Positions 1-5,540 of a stretch of 9,037 nucleotides of DNA are shown one piece after another. This stretch comes from Acidobacteriota bacterium. GTDB lineage: Bacteria; Acidobacteriota; Terriglobia; UBA7540. A model generated the notes under the pieces. That model was not told the origin of the DNA. It made no database searches and saw nothing but the letters and a program-made list of their open reading frames with translations. A program made the position numbers and the translations under genes. The stretch is from assembly GCA_021789565.1 (NCBI GenBank), contig JAJYJL010000233.1:1-9037 (forward strand), read 5' to 3'. Position 1 is the first letter of the stretch; the number at the start of each line of letters is the position of its first letter.

Positions 1-139
1 ATACTTGAAAAAGGTTCCATGCTTTTGCTTGCGATATGAGGGCTCGGCCATGATGGCACCTCTCACCATCGTGCGACCTTCCAACGTCCGGGGAAGTCAC
101 GGCCCCTTTCCTGAACACAGAACCTGAATGGAATTAAGT

Positions 140-168
140 TCGACAGCTTTTTTCTTGCGTAGGATAAT
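140..168 (+). promoter_or_regulatory. Predicted sigma70-type promoter for the YhcH-family gene
   Basis: A -35 box TCGACA (140-145, five of six matches to TTGACA) and a -10 box GATAAT (163-168, five of six matches to TATAAT) are separated by exactly 17 bases that include a T-rich run. Transcription would begin near 175 and leave a leader of about 45 bases before the ATG at 221. It is the best promoter match I found in the window. It is read by eye only. Confidence 0.55.
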
Positions 169-220
169 GAGCCTTCGGCAAGCCCATTGAGTTTTCGAAC
201 CATTCAGGCGGAGGTGGGAA

Positions 221-676
221 ATGATCCTGGACGGACTTACAAATGAGGAACAGTTGAGGAAGCTACATCCCGGCTTCGGAGCGGCGTTCCAGTTCCTGCG
301 AGGAACCAACTTGAATCAGCTTCCTGAGGGACGCCAGGAGATTGACGGTCCCCGGCTTTATGCCCTGGTCGTCCGCGGTCAGGGCCGCGGTCAAAAGGGA
401 GCAAAGTTGGAAGTCCATCGCCGGTACATTGACATCCAGTATTCCCTTACAGGCTATGATGTGATCGGCTGGAAGCAAATTTCAACCTGCCGGAACCCTG
501 TGGAAGACTACAACGAGATAAAGGATATTCAGTTTTTCCTTGACCCATCGGATTCCTGGGTGACCGTGCCGCAAGGAAGCTTTGGGATCTTCTATCCCGA
601 AGATGCCCACGCCCCGATGGCTTCCGACGGGCCGATTCACAAAGTTGTCGTCAAGGTCGCTGTCGATTGGCAATAA
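221..676 (+). CDS. YhcH/YjgK/YiaL family protein (DUF386, cupin-like)
   Basis: The 151-residue product has the length and landmarks of the YhcH/YjgK/YiaL family (DUF386): an N-terminal MILDGL, a central LEVHRRYIDIQYSLTGYDVIGW-type block at 64-84, the FYPEDAHAP turn at 124-132 and a C-terminal HKVVVKV strand at 140-146. H66, H130 and H140 are the likely polar or metal-binding residues inside the cupin-like barrel. The start is secure because GGAGG (210-214) lies six bases before the ATG. Relatives occur in sialic acid, galactoside and other sugar-catabolic operons, where some are proposed to act as sugar anomerases or isomerases; the substrate here is unknown. The protein has no signal peptide and is probably cytoplasmic. 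It has its own promoter candidate and converges with the minus-strand block, so its link to those genes is by proximity and theme only. Confidence 0.92.
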   Translation: MILDGLTNEEQLRKLHPGFGAAFQFLRGTNLNQLPEGRQEIDGPRLYALVVRGQGRGQKGAKLEVHRRYIDIQYSLTGYDVIGWKQISTCRNPVEDYNEIKDIQFFLDPSDSWVTVPQGSFGIFYPEDAHAPMASDGPIHKVVVKVAVDWQ

Positions 677-742
677 TCGAGGCACTGCCATAGGGAGATT
701 CTGTCTCGTGCAGTTATCTGATAAGGGCTGAACGCGGTCCTG

Positions 743-1612
743 TCATTGCAGCAACCATTTCAGGTACTCTGGGAGAGACTCCATTTCATCAACGTGGTCA
801 GGTGCCGAATTGCCGGCGAATCCAATTACGAGTAGTTTGTCCATCTTCACCTCGCTCAATATCTGTGTTTTCATCGGCCCCCATTTCAGCACCGGATGAG
901 GCTTGAGACCCCACTCTCTTAACAGATAGTCCGCGGTTTCGGTGGTGCTTGCGAATGTGCCAGGAAAGATTTCCGAGTGGGTAATGATCAAACACTTTTC
1001 CCCCGCCATGGCAGCTCGGCCGAACTTGAGCCATATCTGTAATGGGGCGGTTTCAATTTCTGACTCCTTTGGACCGGGTTTGCCATTAACATAGCCGGTG
1101 TGAACACCGTCGATGCATAGCACACGGTGAACGCGCTCATAAGAGGCGGGGTCCCTCAGTATTTTCCTGATCGCGCCGCAGCCCGCGCTCCAACCACCCA
1201 ATTCGATCTCGCTAAACTTCATGTTGCTTTTGTGCCCGGCCTCCGCAATCAAGTTTGGGAACCTCTTTGCGTTTTCGAACAACCGCTCATAGCTGCCTGA
1301 GCCCGGCCCGGATTGGATGGTAACCACAGCCAGGTCTCGGCGGCGTGTCACCGCAACGTCCGGCAGCCAATCGCCTCCGTGAAAGAAAAACAACAGCTTC
1401 GCGCTTGACCGGTTCTTCAGCTTTGCGGGAATGAAAAGAGTCCCCAGGTCGAGCTTTTCCCATCGACCCGGCGGCGTCTCCTTCCTGATCCGCGGATGGA
1501 GCCGAGTGTGCTCAACCATTGGCGATGGGTTCTGGGGCATCTGCGACCTTAGACTCGAAGTCAATAACAGGACCGATGAAGTCGCCCAAACAATTTTCAA
1601 CGTCAGCTTCAT
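743..1612 (-). CDS. Secreted alpha/beta-hydrolase-like protein (putative esterase)
   Basis: I start the gene at the ATG at 1612 (289 residues) because GAGG sits four bases upstream and the protein then begins with a normal signal peptide (KLTLK, then a hydrophobic stretch to about residue 20). A GTG at 1630 would add six residues ahead of the signal. The mature part shows an alpha/beta-hydrolase pattern: a strand ending in HGGDW (78-82, possible oxyanion motif), the nucleophile elbow GGWSAGCG with S142, an LCIDGVH turn (D168), and a late histidine at 273 in APDHVDEME. The triad assignment is inference. I cannot place it in a named esterase family; an esterase acting on an acylated sugar would suit the locus, but a protein-binding or inactive homologue is possible. 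It is transcribed convergently to the YhcH-type gene and lies behind a terminator candidate, so it probably has its own promoter. Confidence 0.8.
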   Translation of the reverse strand: MKLTLKIVWATSSVLLLTSSLRSQMPQNPSPMVEHTRLHPRIRKETPPGRWEKLDLGTLFIPAKLKNRSSAKLLFFFHGGDWLPDVAVTRRRDLAVVTIQSGPGSGSYERLFENAKRFPNLIAEAGHKSNMKFSEIELGGWSAGCGAIRKILRDPASYERVHRVLCIDGVHTGYVNGKPGPKESEIETAPLQIWLKFGRAAMAGEKCLIITHSEIFPGTFASTTETADYLLREWGLKPHPVLKWGPMKTQILSEVKMDKLLVIGFAGNSAPDHVDEMESLPEYLKWLLQ

Positions 1613-1656
1613 GAAACCTCGGCTATGCACTATGACCTATCATCAATATCAGTTTT

Positions 1657-1666
1657 GTGACGTCAC
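1657..1666. promoter_or_regulatory. Perfect 10-base palindrome, possible operator
   Basis: GTGACGTCAC is a perfect palindrome lying 45-54 bases upstream of the ATG of the secreted hydrolase on the minus strand. On that strand it falls between a weak -35-like GGGACA and a weak -10-like GATATT, where a repressor would be expected to bind. The promoter boxes are poor and no regulator gene is in the window, so this is a candidate only. Confidence 0.25.
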
Positions 1667-1680
1667 TGTCCCAACCTGCG

Positions 1681-1712
1681 GATCAAAAATATCGGGGCCG
1701 CCAGCGACCGAT
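1681..1712 (-). terminator. Rho-independent terminator candidate after the Gfo/Idh/MocA gene
   Basis: Read on the minus strand, about 30 bases after the dehydrogenase stop codon, ATCGG (1712-1708) pairs with CCGAT (1695-1691). A GC-rich inner stem (TCG/CGG with one wobble pair) and a CTGG loop lie inside it, offset by a two-base bulge. The stem is followed at once by ATTTTT (1690-1685). Hairpin plus U-run in the correct orientation makes this the most convincing terminator in the window, and it separates the dehydrogenase from the secreted hydrolase. The bulge lowers confidence. Confidence 0.55.
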
Positions 1713-1742
1713 TAAATAGGGTCACTCCATAAGCCGCAGCAA

Positions 1743-2750
1743 CTAATCCCATTCCTTTATGGTGATCTCACGATCAACTTCGGATGACTCAACGACGGCC
1801 AATGCCACGCGAAGAGCATTCTTAGCGTCCGTGGGCGTGATAATCTCAGGCTGGCGTTGATTGCTGACACAGTCGCAAAAGTAGGATAGCTCGTCGCGCA
1901 ACGCGCCGTGAGCCGCGCCTCGTACTCGGGGATCGTAGCTGCTGTCCGGTATTTCAAACCCATCTTCCCGCCAGAGACTCATGGCGCCGGGGAAAAGACT
2001 GATGTTGCCGACACCCCGATCTCCAATCAGTTGAAATTCATCATCAAGGAGCACCCCCGCTTGCTTGGGTAGCAGCCAGATGGTCTCCAAGATACCCAGA
2101 GTGCCGTTCGCGAATTCGATAACACCCCAGAAAGTATCATGGTGCTTCCCCGCAGTAGCCTTGCGACCGTATCCCCGTACGCGCTGAACCCGGTCACCCG
2201 TGTACCAAAGCATTAAGTCAATATCGTGAATCGAGTTCTCGATCGCTGGATGAGTCCGGCCATACCTCTCAAGAAGTGCTTTCGGTCGATTGCGGCGAGC
2301 GTGCATCGATACGACCTTTCCTAATCGGCCGGTATCAAGCTCCTGCTTCAGCAGAACGGATTTGGTGTCGAAACGGAGAATGTGTCCTACCATCAAAATT
2401 GTGTTTGATGACTTCGCTGCCTGGATCATCTCAGTACAGTGTTCCAACTGCGTGGCAAAAGGCTTCTCCACAAATACTTGCTTGCCCGAACGCATGGCTT
2501 TGAGGACAGGTTCCAGGTGCGTATCTTCTGGACTCACAACATCGACAGCATCAACATTGGGACTGTTGCACAATTCTTCGAGCGTCGAGCATACTTCAGG
2601 TATCTTGAAAGTCCTCGCAACCTCTTCAGCGCGCTCACGCGATATGTCATATGCCGCCTTTACCTCGGCGTTTTGAACTGCACGGTACGCCAATAGATGG
2701 CTTTCGCCAAAAAGTCCACATCCCACAATTCCGATTCGAACGGGTTTCAT
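1743..2750 (-). CDS. Gfo/Idh/MocA family NAD(P)-dependent oxidoreductase
   Basis: The 335-residue length is typical of the family. The N-terminal Rossmann fold has IGIVGCGLFGESH at 6-18 (GxGxxG type), followed by VVSPEDTH at 71-78 and the family signature VEKPFA at 94-99, whose K96 is the expected catalytic lysine. The C-terminal substrate domain contains SIHDIDLMLW at 173-182, with H175 and D178 matching the conserved aspartate/histidine region. There is no signal peptide, so it acts in the cytoplasm, oxidising or reducing a hydroxyl of a sugar, inositol or sugar derivative with NAD(P). An AGGAGAGG stretch lies about 12 bases before the ATG, slightly far but plausible. It follows the large secreted hydrolase after a 334-base gap and is followed by a terminator-like hairpin. 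The substrate cannot be read from sequence; processing of the sugar released by the upstream hydrolases is the natural inference. Confidence 0.95.
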   Translation of the reverse strand: MKPVRIGIVGCGLFGESHLLAYRAVQNAEVKAAYDISRERAEEVARTFKIPEVCSTLEELCNSPNVDAVDVVSPEDTHLEPVLKAMRSGKQVFVEKPFATQLEHCTEMIQAAKSSNTILMVGHILRFDTKSVLLKQELDTGRLGKVVSMHARRNRPKALLERYGRTHPAIENSIHDIDLMLWYTGDRVQRVRGYGRKATAGKHHDTFWGVIEFANGTLGILETIWLLPKQAGVLLDDEFQLIGDRGVGNISLFPGAMSLWREDGFEIPDSSYDPRVRGAAHGALRDELSYFCDCVSNQRQPEIITPTDAKNALRVALAVVESSEVDREITIKEWD

Positions 2751-2795
2751 ATCTTCTTGTTACCTCTCCTTTTATCTCAGGCGTTTTCGAGTTTG

Positions 2796-2811
2796 ATTGT
2801 GCAGTTACAAT
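2796..2811. repeat. Inverted repeat ATTGT-N6-ACAAT, possible operator
   Basis: Five-base arms ATTGT (2796-2800) and ACAAT (2807-2811) flank six bases, giving a 16-base dyad about 46-61 bases upstream of the dehydrogenase ATG on the minus strand. Dyads of this size and position are often repressor or activator sites. Short arms in AT-rich DNA can also arise by chance, and I saw no second copy near another gene. Confidence 0.25.
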
Positions 2812-3054
2812 TCAAAAGTCTTTCGACCAAGTTTAAAGGATGATAGTCATACCGGCCATGGCGAAGCGAACTCTCGTTCCAAAAGCAGATCCCGCGCTCG
2901 CAGCCCTTCTTGCCAACGTTCGCCGGGCAAGAGCGCTCCCCATGCAGTCTGGCGTGACGCTCTTCTCAAGTTCATCTGTCCCCAAAGAGCTAACAGGATA
3001 CCAGGCAGTACAGACTCCACCTTGCCGCCACCCCGATAGCACGTGACGCGTGTC

Positions 3055-3075
3055 CGCTCATTGGCGCAATGAGCG
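3055..3075 (-). terminator. Perfect 9-base-pair stem-loop after the large hydrolase
   Basis: CGCTCATTG (3055-3063) and CAATGAGCG (3067-3075) form a perfect nine-pair stem with a three-base loop, starting ten bases past the hydrolase stop codon on the minus strand. That position suggests transcript 3' end formation or mRNA stabilisation. No U-run follows on the minus strand; on the plus strand it is followed by TTCCTTCTGCT, but no plus-strand gene leads into it. The hairpin is certain as sequence; the terminator role is inferred. Confidence 0.45.
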
Positions 3076-3084
3076 TTCCTTCTG

Positions 3085-5376
3085 CTAATTGAGACCATGC
3101 TGACTCCGATAAGCTGGAATTTGCTTGTCCAGAGTAACATGCAGCAAGTTAAGCTTCTTTTTTAGAGTTTGCGGCCAATACATATAATCTTCTTCCCATT
3201 CGTAGCCAAGACGCGAATCCCGCTCCGCCGTTTGGAGCGCCGCGCTCGTCCGCACGATTTCCTGCTTAAGGATCGTCTCCATTCGGTCCAAATCTCTCTT
3301 CTTCAGCGTTGAAGAAGTTGTTGTCTGAAGATGGAAACGGAGATTTTCAAACTCCAACACGGCGTCATTGCTTCGCATCATGCGCTCGATTTGCTCTGCC
3401 AGCAACACCTCCTGGTAGGCATGTGTTCTTTTCGATGCAGGCGCTTCTAAAGCGGCCTGGCGATAAAGGCGTAGGCCGTCTTCCATCTCGTTGGCTGCCT
3501 CGAGCAAGTATTTAGTGAAAACCGGCAGCGTGAACGGTTTGACATACCTGTCAGCAACGTTGACATGATTGGTGAAATCCGGGTAGAAAACATATCCGTC
3601 GAAAAACCCGTGGCGGACGTAAGGCCAGTACGGATTCAGATACGAATTTCTTGACCAAACCTTCTGATCCGTCCACGAGTGCTCAAAAGTTACAATGTGC
3701 TCCTTGGGTTGTTCGAAAAAGAGAGGATTCGCAACAGCATTGTTGCCGCCCTCCGACGGCCCGGTGTCCGGGTCCAAACGGATGGCATCGCTAAAGTCCT
3801 TCCAGGCCTTCAACACTAGATCCGTCGAGTGCGGCCCAAAATCGCGGCGTGCAATTTCCCGCAACAGTTCATCAAGGGGTGGCGCATCGCTCCAGCTATA
3901 CCATGTCCGCAGTTCCGCCACGAAGTTAGGTTTAAAGCCGTAGCTCCAACTCTCCATCGTTCCGGCGACACCATATTTCCTCAACGCCTGATATCGTGCA
4001 TACCACTGGTATGGGAACGGCAGGTAAGGGAAAGTGCCAAATTGCCAGGTCGCCCAGGTGTCTGCCTTCGCATAAACTCCTCGCATCTGACGCTTTTTGG
4101 CTTCTGCGATTTGTGCCGCCGCTACCTCGGAAGGGCCTATTTGACTAATCGAATAATCTCGAACATACCCTTGCTCCCCGTCAAAAGTTATGCCCTTACC
4201 GTTTTCAAACGTCACCAGGGGGATCGTACTGGTGGGCAATTGGTCAATGACAAACTTCTTGAGCGCCACCTGGGAAGGTCGAAAATTGATGTTGTAGTCC
4301 CAGGGTAGTATTTCTATTTTTGGATTCAACTTGTGGCACTCGTCTGTCACGATCTGAACCGCTTCAGCCCATTGCCTGATCCATTGATGCAGGTTTGACG
4401 CACTCCAGGGTGACGTCGCGGCGTCAAAGCCCTCGGTCAACAACACATAGCCTCGAATCTCGGGGAATTCTGTGACGATATGGCGTATGAGCTTCTGGAG
4501 CCCTGCTTTGCTCTCGGGAGTTCCGGTGTAGGAATACATGATTGGGCAATAGATCTTAAGTCCGTAACGAGACGCGCGACGTATCAGATCATGCATCACT
4601 GCAGGGTCTTGCCTGCGCATCGTGTCGTAGTAGGGGCTGGGAGCTGGAGACCCATCCGGGTTCGCATAACCCGAGGCATAGATCGAATCGAAACCATATC
4701 GCGACAACATGGCAAGATATTTGTCCGGCCACTCCATCCAACCAATTCCTGAAAGTGTCATTCGCGCTCTGTACAAGCTATGGCGAACCGTATTCAGATC
4801 TCGCGGAAGAATGGGCGCTTCGCGCAAGCTGATCCGTTCTTCCAGGTTATAGATTCCATACATCGCACCGGCTTCATCAAAACCGCAAACGGCAATGCGC
4901 TCAGGGGAAGCTATGATCTGATAATCCTTCGGGCCGGTCAGGGCGGATCCGCAGCCAGGCATTTGCTCCTTAGTTCCGGCAACAATTGCGCGTGAGAGGC
5001 TGCCCCAGTTCTTGATTGAGGCCCGCATTTCTAAACGTATTTGCACAGCCATCGAATCGTTAAGGTATGTTTTCAAGTCGCTGGCTGCATTTTGTAAAGG
5101 AACGCCTGCACTGCGCTGTATGAATAAGCTCCATCCCGCACTTGCAATCCGCATCTCAGCCGGGCCAGGGCGTGCAGCGGGATTCAATTGCCCGCGTTCG
5201 GGATCAATACCCTCAGCGAGAACCTTTGCAAAGTAGTAAGATTGCTGCACCGGAAGAGCGGCAAACGCTTTACTGTCAAAATCAGCCGCAGTAACTCCAG
5301 AAGCGCTGATCCTCACTGGCAAAAGAATTAAAAGCAAAAGCACCCATGGTTCCAATTTGCGTATCTTCTGGCCCAT
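3085..5376 (-). CDS. Secreted putative glycoside hydrolase with GH20/GH67-type N-terminal domain
   Basis: I start at the ATG at 5376 (763 residues) because GGAGG lies seven bases upstream; a TTG at 5391 would place that Shine-Dalgarno site inside the gene. Residues 1-25 are a Sec signal peptide (basic start, leucine-rich core, ISA cleavage site). Residues about 75-185 resemble the alpha/beta domain that precedes the barrel in GH20, GH67, GH84 and GH115 enzymes, including ASDLKTYL and a DYQIIASPERIAVCGFDE-type strand followed by AMYGIYNLEE. Residues about 200-480 look like a TIM barrel, with candidate acidic residues at E315 (LLTEG), D360 (PWDYN), E391 (TFENG), D439 (KADTW) and E475 (TMESW). 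The remainder, rich in aromatics and then helical, matches nothing I know. I cannot assign a family or substrate. It lies between the Tat-exported glycosidase and the dehydrogenase, which fits a shared glycan pathway. Confidence 0.85.
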   Translation of the reverse strand: MGQKIRKLEPWVLLLLILLPVRISASGVTAADFDSKAFAALPVQQSYYFAKVLAEGIDPERGQLNPAARPGPAEMRIASAGWSLFIQRSAGVPLQNAASDLKTYLNDSMAVQIRLEMRASIKNWGSLSRAIVAGTKEQMPGCGSALTGPKDYQIIASPERIAVCGFDEAGAMYGIYNLEERISLREAPILPRDLNTVRHSLYRARMTLSGIGWMEWPDKYLAMLSRYGFDSIYASGYANPDGSPAPSPYYDTMRRQDPAVMHDLIRRASRYGLKIYCPIMYSYTGTPESKAGLQKLIRHIVTEFPEIRGYVLLTEGFDAATSPWSASNLHQWIRQWAEAVQIVTDECHKLNPKIEILPWDYNINFRPSQVALKKFVIDQLPTSTIPLVTFENGKGITFDGEQGYVRDYSISQIGPSEVAAAQIAEAKKRQMRGVYAKADTWATWQFGTFPYLPFPYQWYARYQALRKYGVAGTMESWSYGFKPNFVAELRTWYSWSDAPPLDELLREIARRDFGPHSTDLVLKAWKDFSDAIRLDPDTGPSEGGNNAVANPLFFEQPKEHIVTFEHSWTDQKVWSRNSYLNPYWPYVRHGFFDGYVFYPDFTNHVNVADRYVKPFTLPVFTKYLLEAANEMEDGLRLYRQAALEAPASKRTHAYQEVLLAEQIERMMRSNDAVLEFENLRFHLQTTTSSTLKKRDLDRMETILKQEIVRTSAALQTAERDSRLGYEWEEDYMYWPQTLKKKLNLLHVTLDKQIPAYRSQHGLN

Positions 5377-5474
5377 CACGAAGCCTCCCAAATAAAACCA
5401 GAATCAGGCTTGGAACTTTCCGTCACCCACCTGCCGTGAACCATTGATGAAAACACAGACACGAGGTTCTTCAT
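5376..5474 (-). CDS. Possible 32-residue ORF overlapping the large hydrolase start
   Basis: On the minus strand an ATG at 5474 directly follows AGGAGG and opens a 32-codon frame (MKNLVSVFSSMVHGRWV at its start). Its TGA shares one base with the ATG of the large hydrolase (TGATG). Such overlaps allow translational coupling. The Shine-Dalgarno site is too close to the ATG for efficient use; a GTG four codons downstream is about 12 bases from it. The peptide resembles no family I know. It may be a leader ORF or chance in a 164-base spacer. Confidence 0.22.
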   Translation of the reverse strand: MKNLVSVFSSMVHGRWVTESSKPDSGFIWEAS

Positions 5475-5540
5475 CCTCCTGTCCGTAGCAGGTTCAGTGT
5501 CAATGAAGCTCAAGCCAGGGGCAATCCCTCCGATGGCAAA

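Larger units (their letters stand above)
2751..3084. other. 334-base intergenic spacer, no supported gene
   Basis: This spacer separates the large hydrolase from the dehydrogenase. It holds the dehydrogenase ribosome binding site near 2763-2770, an inverted repeat at 2796-2811 and a stem-loop at 3055-3075. Several short frames are open across 2800-3045 on both strands at once, with compositions that resemble no protein I know. None has a well-spaced Shine-Dalgarno site: AAAGG touches the ATG at 2840 directly. I therefore call no gene. A small RNA, a leader or a decayed gene remains possible. Confidence 0.5.

Noticed and set aside
49..73. Imperfect hairpin CATGATGG / CCATCGTG in the left non-coding region
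   Set aside because: Eight pairs with one wobble and a nine-base loop, but no T run, no adjacent gene end in the window and no known RNA motif.
2..118. Possible 3' end of a gene entering from the left edge
   Set aside because: One plus-strand frame is open from the edge to a stop at 116-118, but the 38-codon translation has no recognisable motif and other frames are as plausible.
684..714. Possible bidirectional terminator between the convergent genes
   Set aside because: ACTGC/GCAGT outer arms and GAGA/TCTC inner arms can pair, but the internal loop is asymmetric and no T run follows on either strand.
2290..2676. Plus-strand open frame of 128 codons within the dehydrogenase gene
   Set aside because: It is the complement of a well-recognised Gfo/Idh/MocA gene; its translation is low-complexity and matches no family.
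2797..3140. Four overlapping open frames on both strands in the spacer
   Set aside because: Mutually exclusive frames without well-spaced Shine-Dalgarno sites or recognisable motifs; GC-rich sequence keeps stops rare. Reported as an unexplained spacer instead.
3829..4308. Plus-strand open frame of 159 codons inside the large hydrolase gene
   Set aside because: It is antisense to a clearly coding region with signal peptide and domain structure, has no ribosome site I can support and shows no protein-like motif.
5476..5502. TTGACA on the minus strand before the large hydrolase
   Set aside because: A perfect -35 hexamer, but at 16-18 bases spacing it meets the AGGAGG region, with no -10 box.
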